From NCBI RefSeq assembly GCF_030817015.1, contig NZ_JAUSYS010000001.1, forward strand, positions 2,356,001 to 2,420,000: a stretch of DNA of 64,000 nucleotides, written 5' to 3'. Shown piece after piece: positions 16,213-25,391 of the stretch. Below the pieces are notes generated by a model, which had not been told where the DNA came from, made no database searches, and saw only the letters and a list, made by a program, of their open reading frames with translations. Position numbers and translations under genes: made by a program. Source of the DNA: Arthrobacter sp. V1I7. Lineage in GTDB: Bacteria; Actinomycetota; Actinomycetes; Actinomycetales; Micrococcaceae. Positions within the stretch are counted from its first letter, which is position 1; each line of letters begins with the position of its first letter.

Positions 16213-16992
16213 TTACAGCCATTCCGTTGAATGGTATGACGTTGTTGTATTGGCGTCGTTGAGCCGGCGCCCGATTCCCCGGGCGGCGGTCTGCAGTGCC
16301 GGCACCAAGGCCTGGAGGCGCACCTCCTGCAGGGGAACGACGACGCCGAGGGCCGCTACCGCGCGCTTCCTGCCGTCCAGCACGGGAACCGCGATTCCCC
16401 ACGTGTCGGAGTCGATCACGCCCGCGAGCTGGGCGTATCCCAGATGGGCAGCCTCGCTGAGCAGAGAGCGGAGTTCGTCCGCGGTCACCTTTCCTGCCGG
16501 ATCCGTGAACTGTTCGAGGTACTCAGTCTGGAAGGAGCGCGGCTGGTGGGACATCAGCGCCAGTCCGGCTGAGGACACGTGGACGGCGAGGCGCCCGGCG
16601 ATCTGGGCACGGTTCGCCACCGACCCGCGGCGGGAGAGCCGCTCCACGAAGAGCGCCTCCCCGCTGTCCAGCACCGCGAGGTTCACGTTCTGGTTGAGCA
16701 CGTGCTGGATGTCCTCCATGAACGGCAGGGCAGCCTGCCGCAGAGCCAGCGTGGCTGACTTGCGGTTGACCAGCTCCCACAGCCGCAGCCCCAGCCGCAC
16801 CGAGCCTCCCGCGCCTGCTTCCAGAAGCCCGTGCTGCGCGAGTTGCCGGACCAGCCGATGTGCCGTGGTGAGCGGCAGCTCCGCACGCTCGGCGAGTTCC
16901 GTCAGCTGCAGGACGCTCGCCCCTTCGGGAAATGCGGCGATGATGCGCACCACCCGGTCCACCACCGAATCGCCGGAGACTGAGTTAGCCAA
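16213..16992 (-). CDS. IclR family regulator of pobA
   Basis: A 259-residue protein with an N-terminal winged HTH (VLQLTELAERAELPLTTAHR, then LVRQLAQHGLLEAG) and a C-terminal IclR ligand-binding domain (LFVERLSRRGSVANRAQIAG, then LGYAQLAGVIDSDTWGIAVP). It lies directly upstream of pobA, which makes it the likely aromatic-acid-responsive regulator of that gene. Palindromes at 16219-16234 and 17028-17043 are candidate operators in front of pobA and of itself. Confidence 0.9.
   Translation of the reverse strand: MANSVSGDSVVDRVVRIIAAFPEGASVLQLTELAERAELPLTTAHRLVRQLAQHGLLEAGAGGSVRLGLRLWELVNRKSATLALRQAALPFMEDIQHVLNQNVNLAVLDSGEALFVERLSRRGSVANRAQIAGRLAVHVSSAGLALMSHQPRSFQTEYLEQFTDPAGKVTADELRSLLSEAAHLGYAQLAGVIDSDTWGIAVPVLDGRKRAVAALGVVVPLQEVRLQALVPALQTAARGIGRRLNDANTTTSYHSTEWL
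16219..16234 (-). promoter_or_regulatory. Candidate IclR operator upstream of pobA
   Basis: CCATTC-CGTT-GAATGG is a perfect 6-bp inverted repeat with a 4-base spacer. It lies about 100 bases upstream of the pobA start and overlaps the last codons of the regulator gene. Its architecture resembles the palindrome in front of the regulator itself. Confidence 0.4.
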
Positions 16993-17027
16993 GGTGTTCC
17001 GCTTCCGTTCGCCAAAATGCTCTGCTT

Positions 17028-17043
17028 CCGTTCAATAGAACGG
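17028..17043 (-). promoter_or_regulatory. Candidate IclR autoregulatory operator
   Basis: CCGTTC-AATA-GAACGG is a perfect inverted repeat 36 bases upstream of the regulator ATG. The related half-site TTCCGTTC recurs at 17003-17010. Position and symmetry suit IclR-type self-repression. Confidence 0.45.
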
Positions 17044-17193
17044 GCGTCCCAGATTACACCCCGTTCTCGGCCAACCCGCGTCAAGCTGCCTCGCCCTCCC
17101 TTCTGCGTCGCTCAAACGTCGAGGATGCGCAGTGCATCCAGTTCGGGGCCGAACGGCACAGCGTCCGCATGGCGGCACGGCTTGATGGCGAGG

Positions 17194-17550
17194 TCACGAT
17201 CGCGTCCCACTCCCGGACACGACGGCGTCGCTTGAGCAGTGGAGCAAAACCACGCCGTTGCCGAACGTCCGCGTCCCCTCGAGCCTGAGGTCCACCCGAA
17301 CACCAGGGGCCTCGAACAGCGGCCGGCCCTGCCCCAGGACCACGGGACGGACGAGAATTCGAAATTCGTCGATCAGGCCGTGCCGCATGAAGGTGGAGGC
17401 CACGTTGGCGCCGCTAAGGGCGATGTCACCCCCGGGCCGCGCCTTCAGTTCCGTGATTTGTTCAGGCACGACGTCGTGAATCACCTGGGTATTCCGGCCT
17501 GCCTGCATGACGGTCCGTGAAACGACGAATTTCAAGGAGACCGACATCAT
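17194..17550 (-). pseudogene. Truncated RibD-C / dihydrofolate reductase family gene
   Basis: The frame keeps the C-terminal half of the family: DIALSGANVASTFMRHGLID, EFRILVRPVVLGQGRPLFEA, then RTFGNGVVLLHC. The first 80 or so residues are replaced by unrelated sequence (MMSVSLKFVVSRTVMQAGR), so the N-terminal substrate and cofactor part is missing. Possibly still translated, but unlikely to be active. Confidence 0.65.
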
Positions 17551-17700
17551 GAGCGTGATCGTGGCCGTCGTCGTACCTTTCAGTGAAGCACTCCCGGGGT
17601 CCGTCGGAACACGACGTTATCCGGCTGGCAGCCTGAGCAAGGTCCGGTTACGTCCCACTGGGTGGAGTTTCCCTCGACACCGTGCGGGTCAGTGCTTTGA

Positions 17701-17991
17701 TTATGCTGCAGTGAGTTCGCGTCCTAATATCAGGCCGCAGACCCGTGTCCTGCCCGGTCTGGGCTTGACGATCTTCAGGGCCAGGGCCTCCCGCAGGGCC
17801 GTCCGGGCGTAGTCGCGGTGCCAACCGATCAGTTCGACCAGCTCGTCCAGGATCCCGGACTTCCCTGCACGATCGGCGCGCTCTTGTAGGCGAGGGCTTT
17901 CATCTTTGTCACAGCTTGCCGCTAATCCATCGTTAGCTCCATGAAAACGGGCATAGCCGCCATTCACTGCAACGGCCGGAAACCACGCCAC
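17701..17991 (-). pseudogene. N-terminal remnant of an integrase-core transposase
   Basis: A 96-residue frame contains GILDELVELIGWHRDYARTA, LREALALKIVKPRPGRTRV. This matches the N-terminal helix-turn-helix segment of integrase-catalytic-core (rve) transposases in which 'LDELVELTGWHRDYARAAL' is typical. The catalytic DDE domain is absent. Terminal repeats were not identified. It marks an old insertion next to the truncated reductase and the large membrane hydrolase. Confidence 0.6.
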
Positions 17992-18261
17992 TATGCAGAG
18001 GTTTCAACTGAGACAACGTATCCGGTTACGCGGAGGTTTCCTATGAGTCAACGCGTCTTATTGACAGCGACGATTGCGGCAAGTAAACCTGACGCATCAC
18101 AAAAGCATCTTCGTTTTCTGGTCAGAGCGCTAGACATGGCGCCCTGAAGCTCAAGCACAACGGATCAGTCGATTTTCGAAGTCTTGCCTGTCCAAGCTGG
18201 AGCAGTGAACTTGCTTGGGGCCGTTCGGAGTTCGAAACGTGCGGAAGAGTCGTGATGAAGC

Positions 18262-20151
18262 GTGTTGCCTGCCGACATAGTTGAGATCAGAGTTCATGGG
18301 ATCGGCAACAAGGAATTGCTGGATGCTCTGGGCCGGCCCCGGTTCGAACGGTTAAATCCGGCGTGCGAAGTGACGACAGCTCCCCCACTGCCGCCGCATG
18401 AGATCCGCATTATCAATTGGGCACGTTCCAATAAGGAGTTCACCAAGGGATTCTTCTGGTACGTCGCGCTTCCGTTCACCTTTGCCAACGTCATCGGCTA
18501 CATGAGACCGGCCAAAGGTAGCGCGGCGTTTTTTGCCACGATCTCGTTCATTTATGGGTTGTTGTTGACGGCAACACAAGTCGCTTGGGCTGCCCTCATA
18601 GTGGAAACAGCCCTTTCCTTCGTTCCCATCGATGTCGCAGACAAAGCCGGCGGTGGAGCTGTTCCGCTGTTGGTTGCTTCCGCACTTGCCTTGGTGATGC
18701 TGTACCGGGCGTCAGAAATACAGCACGCGAACGATATTCGAGATCCGGGGCCCAAAGCCTCAGTCTTGGCAGCCAACATTCTTGCTGCTTTGGCGGCAGG
18801 TGGTTACCTGAGCAGCGGAGCCCTGCCTCTCTGGCTCGCAACATTGGGCCTTGATCCCGCATTCCTCAACCCGATGCTGGTCGTGATCATAGTTTCGACC
18901 GCGGTGGCGTACTTCCTTGCAGCCATCGTCCTCCTCCTCTACATGGGAATCGGGCGAAGGGAAAATGAAAACAGGGCGGGAGCAGCAGAAGCGCGAACTC
19001 GTGCCAGAATCCGGTTCAGCAGCAGGCGAAGGCAGTACGCTGCAGCGGCCCTCGTGATGATTGTGGCAATACTGATCATGCACGCCCTCGGAGCATTGCT
19101 AAGAATAGCCGTCTCCGACCTGATGTGGCTGTTACGTGCCCTCGCGTTTCCGAACCAGCCCGTGGAGCTCCACCCAGATGCGGTGACTCTCCTCGTTTCA
19201 GCTGACGACACCCGCACGTTCAAAGACAACCTGCTGGACATGGTGCCGGCATATGCGCTGGGGGTACTCGCATTCCTGGGAATCTGCTGGAGAACTGCGG
19301 CGAGAGTGAAGTTCCGCACTGAAGACCGCTGGCCCAGGCCGCGGAAGATTCGAGCGGAACTTCGCCGCGAAGCAGTCCAGCACCTGGGTCGGCTGTTGCC
19401 CAAAGTGGCAGCATGGTTCCTCGCTCTTTCGCTGGTGTTGCTGGTAGTCGCTGCTGCATTGACGACGGCAGCTAAGGAAGAGTCGAAAATTCTCGAGACT
19501 CTCATCGGGGCCTCCCATGCCCTTTCCTATGTGGTGATACTGGCGACCGTCGCCGGGCAATTCCCTGAAATAACCTCCAAGACCCGCCTTGTTGCCGACA
19601 TCGTAGGCTTCTGGCCCATACGCAACCACCCCTTGGCCGGCGTCTCATATCGCAGGCGCGTCGTCGCCGGTATCCGCATTGAGATGAGCCGACATCCACA
19701 CCGCACCGTGCTCCTAGTCGGTCACAGCCAAGGATCCGTGATCTGCGCCTGGCTGATCCGTGCGGGACTTCTGCCCATCAACGAACGGCAGGTACACCTG
19801 ATAACGTGTGGATGCCCCCTCTTAACCCTCTACTCATCCATGTTCCCGGCCTTCTACACAGCAGAGGACTTTAGGGCAACGCGACAGAACGTCGCGTCAT
19901 GGACCAACTTTTGGAGAACCACGGACGCCATCTCGTCCAAAGTCCCGTGTGCAGTTAACCGCATGGTTCCCGAGCCGGGCCCTGATGGCTTGATCGAACA
20001 ACATGGGAACTACTGGACGTCCCCGCTCCTCCTTGAAGAGCTAGCACAGCTAGCACGCGTCGACGCCGCAGAGCGCAGTTTCAAGCCAGAGCCGGTACCT
20101 GAGCCGACCCCGAAGCAAACCTCCGACGTCACCATCTTGCGAAAGCTGTAG
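18262..20151 (+). CDS. Large membrane protein with alpha/beta-hydrolase (lipase-like) fold
   Basis: A 629-residue protein. The N-terminus (IVEIRVHGIGNKELLDALG) has the strand-turn HGIG, the oxyanion-region motif of lipase-like hydrolases. About six hydrophobic segments follow between residues 65 and 420 (for example VAWAALIVETALSFVP, IIVSTAVAYFLAAIVLLLYM). The nucleophile elbow GHSQG (Ser489, in RTVLLVGHSQGSVICAWLIR) comes late, with ITCGCPL after it. So a hydrolase fold is split by a membrane domain. The start is a GTG at 18262. The neighbours are transposase remnants, so it may be accessory. Substrate unknown. Confidence 0.65.
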   Translation: MLPADIVEIRVHGIGNKELLDALGRPRFERLNPACEVTTAPPLPPHEIRIINWARSNKEFTKGFFWYVALPFTFANVIGYMRPAKGSAAFFATISFIYGLLLTATQVAWAALIVETALSFVPIDVADKAGGGAVPLLVASALALVMLYRASEIQHANDIRDPGPKASVLAANILAALAAGGYLSSGALPLWLATLGLDPAFLNPMLVVIIVSTAVAYFLAAIVLLLYMGIGRRENENRAGAAEARTRARIRFSSRRRQYAAAALVMIVAILIMHALGALLRIAVSDLMWLLRALAFPNQPVELHPDAVTLLVSADDTRTFKDNLLDMVPAYALGVLAFLGICWRTAARVKFRTEDRWPRPRKIRAELRREAVQHLGRLLPKVAAWFLALSLVLLVVAAALTTAAKEESKILETLIGASHALSYVVILATVAGQFPEITSKTRLVADIVGFWPIRNHPLAGVSYRRRVVAGIRIEMSRHPHRTVLLVGHSQGSVICAWLIRAGLLPINERQVHLITCGCPLLTLYSSMFPAFYTAEDFRATRQNVASWTNFWRTTDAISSKVPCAVNRMVPEPGPDGLIEQHGNYWTSPLLLEELAQLARVDAAERSFKPEPVPEPTPKQTSDVTILRKL

Positions 20152-20362
20152 CAAAAAAGCCACGGCCAGCGGCCAGCCTGAACTTCTCCACTTTTTTCGT
20201 CGTCGTGATGATGACCTGTGACGCGCGGTACCGGGCGCATCGCCGATCAAGGCCTGGCCAAGAAGAGCCCCCTGACGGCCACTACACCACTTACTTCGCT
20301 GGGACCACTGTCGACAGGATGCCGGGGATTCCCTTGTCCATCCCTCGTGTCGTTACGCGGAG

Positions 20363-20435
20363 AGCCCCTTCCTTCCGGGGGTGAAATGGCGATACCAATG
20401 GTCTGTATTTCACCCGTCATGGGAAGGAAGGGGCT
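20363..20435. repeat. Long interrupted inverted repeat
   Basis: AGCCCCTTCCTTCC (20363-20376) pairs perfectly with GGAAGGAAGGGGCT (20422-20435). Inside it, GTGAAAT (20381-20387) pairs with ATTTCAC (20407-20413). The transcript would form a two-part hairpin of about 73 bases. It sits directly upstream of the transposase remnant and contains that gene's purine-rich ribosome binding region. Confidence 0.85.
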
Positions 20436-20439
20436 TGTT

Positions 20440-20703
20440 GTGACGTCTCCAGGAGAGTTCATGGGAATTTTAGCTGCTTACGATTCAACCCAGTCGTACC
20501 GGAACGCCGCGAAGGTCTGCGGCGGTTCACACAACAACATGCGCTCTGATGTGAAGGCCCGCCAGTAAGGGGCACAGGCGCCGGTTGCCCGCCAGCGCGG
20601 CCGGATGACCGAACCGTTCCTGCCGCAGATGATCTCCTGGGTCGAGCAATCCCAGGGGAAGATCCGCTGCGACATCGTGCATGAGAAACTCCTGGCGTTG
20701 GGT
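20440..20703 (+). pseudogene. IS21-type (IstA-like) transposase remnant
   Basis: From GTG at 20440 the frame reads EFMGILAAYDSTQSYRNAAK, then HNNMRSDVKARQ and a stop. A second frame continues PVARQRGRMTEPFLPQMISW, VEQSQGKIRCDIVHEKLLAL. This is the N-terminal DNA-binding region of IS21-family IstA. The catalytic domain and the IstB partner are missing. The sequence after 20703 (GTCAAGCCCCAGGTTTTGTG) is unrelated and may be the edge of another insertion. Confidence 0.65.
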
Positions 20704-20856
20704 TTGTCAAGCCCCAGGTTTTGTGGAGACGTTTTAGCTGGAATTGAGAGCAGTTCCGGGGCCGGGTGGCCTGCCTCGGAGCTGCTCATATTCGACTGGC
20801 GGGACAACAGGTACTACTAGATTGCCAGTCTGTCTAGTCGGTGTTAGCTTCTAGTC

Positions 20857-21207
20857 ATGAACGATTATCCGAAGTGGCCCAGCGACTGGACCCGGGCCGT
20901 CCTGGCTCCGTGCATCCTGCAGCTGGTCCAGGCCCGGAACGAGACCTACGGCTACCAGCTTGTTCAGGATCTGGGCGCGCGGGGCCTGCCAGGCATCGCC
21001 GGCGGCACCGTCTACCCGGCGCTCAACCGGCTCGAGACCGAGGGGCGTCTGCGCTCACAATGGCGTGAAGGCAACGGCGGCCCCGGCCGCAAGTTCTACA
21101 CCATCACCCCCGAAGGGGAAACCTGGCTGCGCGAGACCGCCGGCGCGTGGCAGGACTTCACGGCGAGGGTAGCGGCAGTACTGACGTTAGAAGGAAACCC
21201 CGCATGA
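20857..21207 (+). CDS. PadR family transcriptional regulator
   Basis: A 116-residue winged-helix protein with the PadR pattern: VLAPCILQLVQARNETYGYQ, then GIAGGTVYPALNRLETEGRL, then GGPGRKFYTITPEGETWLRE. It overlaps the next gene by ATGA at 21204-21207, a typical PadR plus HAAS-domain pair. Such regulators usually repress their own operon and respond to small hydrophobic ligands or to stress. Confidence 0.95.
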   Translation: MNDYPKWPSDWTRAVLAPCILQLVQARNETYGYQLVQDLGARGLPGIAGGTVYPALNRLETEGRLRSQWREGNGGPGRKFYTITPEGETWLRETAGAWQDFTARVAAVLTLEGNPA

Positions 21208-21614
21208 CCACCTCGGAGTACTTCAAAACCCTGGCGCTGGTCCTCCGCCAGCGCAAGCTCAGCGAGGACCAAGTCGCCGATGTGCTCCGGGAACTCCAGA
21301 GCCACCTGCAGGAGACGGGCCAGCGTCCTGAAGGGGCCTTCGGCAGCCCCAAAGAGTACGCGGCCCGGTTCCCGAAGGGGAACATCGTCTCCCCCGGGAC
21401 CAAGGTCGCCTACCTTGCTGCCTTCGCGCTGATGGCTATTATCACCGTGAAGGTCTTCACCAGCCAGGTCCTCGGAATATCCCTCGGCTTCCCAGGGACA
21501 TTCATCTATCTTGGGGCGAGCGCCCTCGTGACATTCGCCCTGATCGCATGGAGCAACGTACTGCAGCGGAAGCTTCCCGAACACATAGCCGAGGAGCTCA
21601 GCCGGCAGAAGTAA
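21204..21614 (+). CDS. HAAS/DUF1700-like membrane signalling protein
   Basis: A 136-residue protein. The N-terminal helical domain (TTSEYFKTLALVLRQRKLSE, then DVLRELQSHLQETG, then FGSPKEYAARFPKG) resembles HAAS/DUF1700 sensors that sit beside PadR regulators. Two hydrophobic segments follow (about 68-86 and 94-112), and a charged tail. It is translationally coupled to padR. A longer upstream start is unlikely because the ATG overlaps the PadR stop. Confidence 0.75.
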   Translation: MTTSEYFKTLALVLRQRKLSEDQVADVLRELQSHLQETGQRPEGAFGSPKEYAARFPKGNIVSPGTKVAYLAAFALMAIITVKVFTSQVLGISLGFPGTFIYLGASALVTFALIAWSNVLQRKLPEHIAEELSRQK

Positions 21615-21832
21615 GACCTCCAGGGTCCGGGCTTACGCATGATCCTTGGTATGACGAACAGCCCCCGGGTGCGGCAGCTTCCAAAAAATCCAGATGCGCT
21701 TTAGGAAAGAGTTGGCGTCGGAGTTGTATTCCCTGCCTTCGGCAGCCGCGCAATTCGCTCCGGGAGTCCTCCCTCCGGGGCGTCACAGGTCCGCAGGCAT
21801 GCCGCTAGGCCATGATCGACCGCATCGTCCAC

Positions 21833-22654
21833 TCAGATTGGGTTCGGCCAGGGCACCGGCAGCCGCGTCCACAACACACCGTCACTCTCGCTCTGGTCAG
21901 TGACATAGACCCAGCCGGCGTTACGGGACCTGGCCAGAGAGACCACGTGCGCCATGCTCGCGGCATCAGTGCGGTAGACCAAGTGCCCGAACCGACGTGC
22001 GGGGTGCTTGGCGACCCAGGGCGGCTGCCTCCATGTTTCGTAGGTGGCGGCAGAGCCTTCGAAGATGACCAGCACATCGGCTACCGGAGTGTCGACCTGC
22101 CAGGCAGTGTTGGCGGCGTTTCCGGGATTGCCCGCCACAATTCCGTCCTTTTCATTGTCAGTGTTTCTTGCATCAGCGTAGAGCTGCTTGAAGTAGGCCA
22201 GCGCTGTCAAGCCCCCGGCGGCGGGCGCAGCCGGGTCATTCGGCATTTCGTCGAAGAAGATTCCATCCAAGGCGGGATACCAGCCGCGATAGGAGGCAAC
22301 GTCCGCCTTGACGGCGGCCAAGGGGCGGTCACCGTAACGGGTCGAGACGTAGCCGATAACCTTGTGATGCCCGGCATGGCATTCAGAGATGGCCCTGGCG
22401 TAGTCAGGATTTGCTGACGTTCCGGGTCCGCTGTCCGGGTTCATGATAGCTATGGACCCTTTTTTCATGGTGTTCACTTGGGCCCAGTAGTTCGGGGAAC
22501 TGCTCCACGCGGGATAAAAGTAGCCGGGAACCAACTGCCGCTGGTTGACCGCGGCGGATTCCTCGGCTGAGGGGATGTTGCTGTTCTCGGCCAACGTGTC
22601 TGAGGGATGTTCCACAATCGGCTCCCGATTCCCTTTAGCGCCCTTGACCATCAT
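21833..22654 (-). CDS. Spherulation-specific family 4 (spherulin-4-like) protein
   Basis: A 273-residue protein with a spherulin-4 type TIM-barrel: QLVPGYFYPAWSSSPNYWAQ near residue 40, SIAIMNPDSGPG near 70, HHKVIGYVSTRYGDRPL near 94 and LDGIFFDEMPND near 130. Related bacterial proteins are suspected polysaccharide-active enzymes, and the FFDEM acidic pair is the likely active site. No clear signal peptide is seen with this start (MMVKGAKGNREPIVEHPS). Isolated gene. Confidence 0.82.
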   Translation of the reverse strand: MMVKGAKGNREPIVEHPSDTLAENSNIPSAEESAAVNQRQLVPGYFYPAWSSSPNYWAQVNTMKKGSIAIMNPDSGPGTSANPDYARAISECHAGHHKVIGYVSTRYGDRPLAAVKADVASYRGWYPALDGIFFDEMPNDPAAPAAGGLTALAYFKQLYADARNTDNEKDGIVAGNPGNAANTAWQVDTPVADVLVIFEGSAATYETWRQPPWVAKHPARRFGHLVYRTDAASMAHVVSLARSRNAGWVYVTDQSESDGVLWTRLPVPWPNPI

Positions 22655-23361
22655 CCCTCAACGGATCGAGCGTGTCACCGCAGCCCTGCTGCGCCGAAAG
22701 CCAGCCGGTAGAACTTCCCGCTTGAGAACAACCGTCTTAACGTTCAATTCACGGGCGGCCGTAAGGCCAATTATCGGCGGGTTCGTGCAATTGCCCCAGC
22801 ATCGCGATCAAGGAAGAAATCAGGGGGCTCCGCCGTCCGCGCCAGCAATTTCGTCCAGCAAGGATCGGCCCGGCCAGGTGATTGCGCCAGCAGCGTCCCA
22901 ACGGCGACAGCCCGGCCCCGACTTCGAGAAGCGGTGCCGGCGCGATGCTGTATGGAATGCTTAGGCCTGCCCCGGCTCCGTCACCAACTCGCACGCAACC
23001 AGAGCCCTTACGCCGGTGCAGGCGGCGGGCGGTGGACTCCATGGGTTTCTCCTATGGTCGCCACTGACGGGGTAGTGGTCAGAGGTCTGCATAGTTGATC
23101 CACCTGATGCCATGCGCAAGCTAGTACCTGACCCTTTGAATCAGTTCAGGCGCATCGGGTGCCAACGAACGCCCCGCTTCGCGGCATGGCAGCGTTGACT
23201 GCCACGCTCTAGAGGGACCCTCGGGCTGACTGTGCAGCAGGCCCCGACGACTTTCCAGCCGAGCACTGGATGCACCTGCGCACCACCAAACCGATCTCGA
23301 ATCCACTTCGCTTTCGTCCGGCTCCGCACCCGAGACACCAAGGGCGGGTGCATGGACGGAT
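22655..23361. other. 707 bases without a recognisable gene
   Basis: Short frames exist on both strands but none shows a family motif or a credible ribosome binding site. No repeat or strong hairpin was seen. Confidence 0.5.
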
Positions 23362-23940
23362 TCAGACATGCAGGGTGGGCCGGTAGATGAGCTCTTGGGT
23401 GTTGCCGTCGAGCGTCCGGCTCTCGATCAGCTCGAGGTCGAAGTCGGGCGCACCCTGGAAGATCCGGTGCTCCCCGGTCTGACCGGTGATCACAGGGAAG
23501 AGCGTCACCTGGACGCGGTCGACCAGACCGGCGGCCATCAGCGCCCGGTTCAACGACAGGCTGCCGTGCGAGCGCAACGGCACCTTGGACTCCTCCTTGA
23601 GCCGGGCGACGACGTCGACGGCGTCGCCGCTCACGACGGTCGCCTCCGGCCAGTCGAGCGGTCCTTGCAGTGTGGTCGACAGCACGGTTGCCGGCAGGTT
23701 CCTCATCCGGGTGACCCATGGGTCACGGACCTCGGACTCCTCGGTGCTCGAGGCCAGCATCTGCGCGTGCGCGCGATATGTGTTGGCCCCGAAGACCATC
23801 CGCTGCTCCTGGTCGTACAAAGCGAGGCGGTGGTCGAGCAGCTCGGGGCCTTGCTTGCCCCAGTAGCCGCCCCAGCTGCCGCTGTGGGCACCGTAGCCGT
23901 CGAGGCTTGAAAAGACGTCGAAGGTGTAGATAACGGCCAT
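23362..23940 (-). CDS. Dihydrofolate reductase / RibD C-terminal family protein
   Basis: A 192-residue protein beginning MAVIYTFDVFSSLDGYGAHS, with GGYWGKQGPELLDHRL, MVFGANTYRAHAQML near residue 50, VPLRSHGSLSLNRALMAAGL near residue 124 and VQVTLFPVITGQTGEHRIFQ near 145. This is the full family length. The conserved Gly-Ser-x-Ser-Leu NADPH loop is present. Different subfamily from the copy at 1747. Confidence 0.88.
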   Translation of the reverse strand: MAVIYTFDVFSSLDGYGAHSGSWGGYWGKQGPELLDHRLALYDQEQRMVFGANTYRAHAQMLASSTEESEVRDPWVTRMRNLPATVLSTTLQGPLDWPEATVVSGDAVDVVARLKEESKVPLRSHGSLSLNRALMAAGLVDRVQVTLFPVITGQTGEHRIFQGAPDFDLELIESRTLDGNTQELIYRPTLHV

Positions 23941-24560
23941 TGATGCTCTCCTCGAATGCGGTTGGTCGGGTCCCAGTCGTGTGTGCCCAGATCATAGACC
24001 CCCGAAGTGTCGAGCGAGGCTTGGCAAGTGTCGAATGGAGCAAATCGAATTTCCAGGGCAGATATCCCGCCAGCTTCACTAAACTCCATGGTGAATCTCA
24101 CGAACCTGGACTTTGGCCACTCCGGATTCGGAGGCAACACAGGCACCGGTCCCCCACGACTAGTCCCTGAGCTCCGCCACGGGCGAAACTGTGGGTCGAC
24201 GTCCATGGCACTGGCGCTATGCAGCGCTGCCCAGTACTACGCGGTGAAACGATCCGCTTCGGACAAGCGAATTACTTCAACCGCTCTGCGAAGGAGCAAC
24301 GCAATAGGAAGCGGCCATCCCCCAACATCGCGTTGGGTGCACCGGCTTCGATGCGTCGCTCTGGCCAATTGACGGTCGATAGTTCCGGAGAGTGTCACGG
24401 AAGTAGGTCCTCGACATTTGCCCGCGTATATCCCAAGTCGAACCTGGACTCTTCCTCCACTTCCTCGACCTCGGTGAAATGCAGGGTGTCCAGGTTTCCA
24501 CCAGCCCGTCCCTCACGCCGTTGCTTGATCCCTCCGGCCCGTCAGCAGTATGCTGGCGCC
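23941..24560. other. 620 bases without a recognisable gene
   Basis: The frame of the NHL gene stays open upstream to 24219 but lacks family similarity there, so that part is taken as non-coding leader. Nothing else was recognised. Confidence 0.45.
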
Positions 24561-25391
24561 ATGCCGGAGGTGCTCATCACCGACGCCGGCCGTGATCAGC
24601 TGGCCTATCTCGACGACTACACCTCCGCGGCGCCGAATTGGCTCGGAGCCTCGGGTGCCGGGACCAGCGAGTTTCGGACCCCACGCGCGATCGCGCGGAT
24701 CGCCGGAGGGTTTCTGATCGCCGACAGCGGCAACCACCGGGTGGTGTCGATCGACGACGCGTTCGGCAGCGGGTGGCGCACTTTCGGCGCCTACGGCTCC
24801 GGTGCTGGAGAGTTCAACCAGCCCACCGGCGTGGCGGTCGACAGCAACTCACGCATCTACATCGCTGACACCGGCAACAGGCGAGTAGTGCGCATTGACG
24901 GCATCGACGGCTCCGGATGGGTCTCTTTCGGTGTCGGAGGTACGCCCACGCCGACCGATCCTGCCGTCGGCAAGTTCCGCCAACCCTCCGGGCTGGCGGT
25001 GGACGACAATGACGAGTTGTGGATTGCCGACTGGCAGTGCTCGCGCGTCGTGCACATCGCCTCGATGGCCGGTGCGGGTTGGTCCACCGTCGCCATCGAC
25101 GCACCTGTCGCACTCGCCTGCGACGGCGACAACTCCGCGATCATGATCGGCGCCATCGGTGCGAAGCGGATCAGCCGGCACGATGCCGCGACGGGAGCCC
25201 TCACCGCCGCGACGCCACCCAACGCGCTGACCGCGCCTGCGGCCGTGCAGATCCACGACGCGAGGATCGTCGGGCTCGACGCCGCCGCGCGCCGCCTGGT
25301 GACGATCAGCGACACCCTCAGCCAGGTCACGACTCAGGTTCACCTCGCCGACCTCGACGTCCGGCGACCCATGGGGATGGTGGTCTGGTGA
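24561..25391 (+). CDS. NHL-repeat beta-propeller protein
   Basis: A 276-residue protein from the ATG at 24561 (MPEVLITDAGRDQLAYLDDY). It is built of NHL blades: FRTPRAIARIAGGFLIADSG then NHRVVSID, FNQPTGVAVDSNSRIYIADT then GNRRVVRID, and FRQPSGLAVDDNDELWIADW. Two or three more divergent blades follow, enough for a six-blade propeller. No signal peptide is seen, so it is probably cytoplasmic or non-classically exported. Its stop overlaps the next gene's GTG (25388-25391), so the propeller and the EEP protein are coupled and likely work together. Confidence 0.8.
   Translation: MPEVLITDAGRDQLAYLDDYTSAAPNWLGASGAGTSEFRTPRAIARIAGGFLIADSGNHRVVSIDDAFGSGWRTFGAYGSGAGEFNQPTGVAVDSNSRIYIADTGNRRVVRIDGIDGSGWVSFGVGGTPTPTDPAVGKFRQPSGLAVDDNDELWIADWQCSRVVHIASMAGAGWSTVAIDAPVALACDGDNSAIMIGAIGAKRISRHDAATGALTAATPPNALTAPAAVQIHDARIVGLDAAARRLVTISDTLSQVTTQVHLADLDVRRPMGMVVW

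Noticed and set aside
24219..24560. Longer N-terminus for the NHL protein
   Set aside because: The extra 114 residues are low-quality Ser/Arg-rich sequence with no NHL similarity. The ATG at 24561 begins directly at the first blade.
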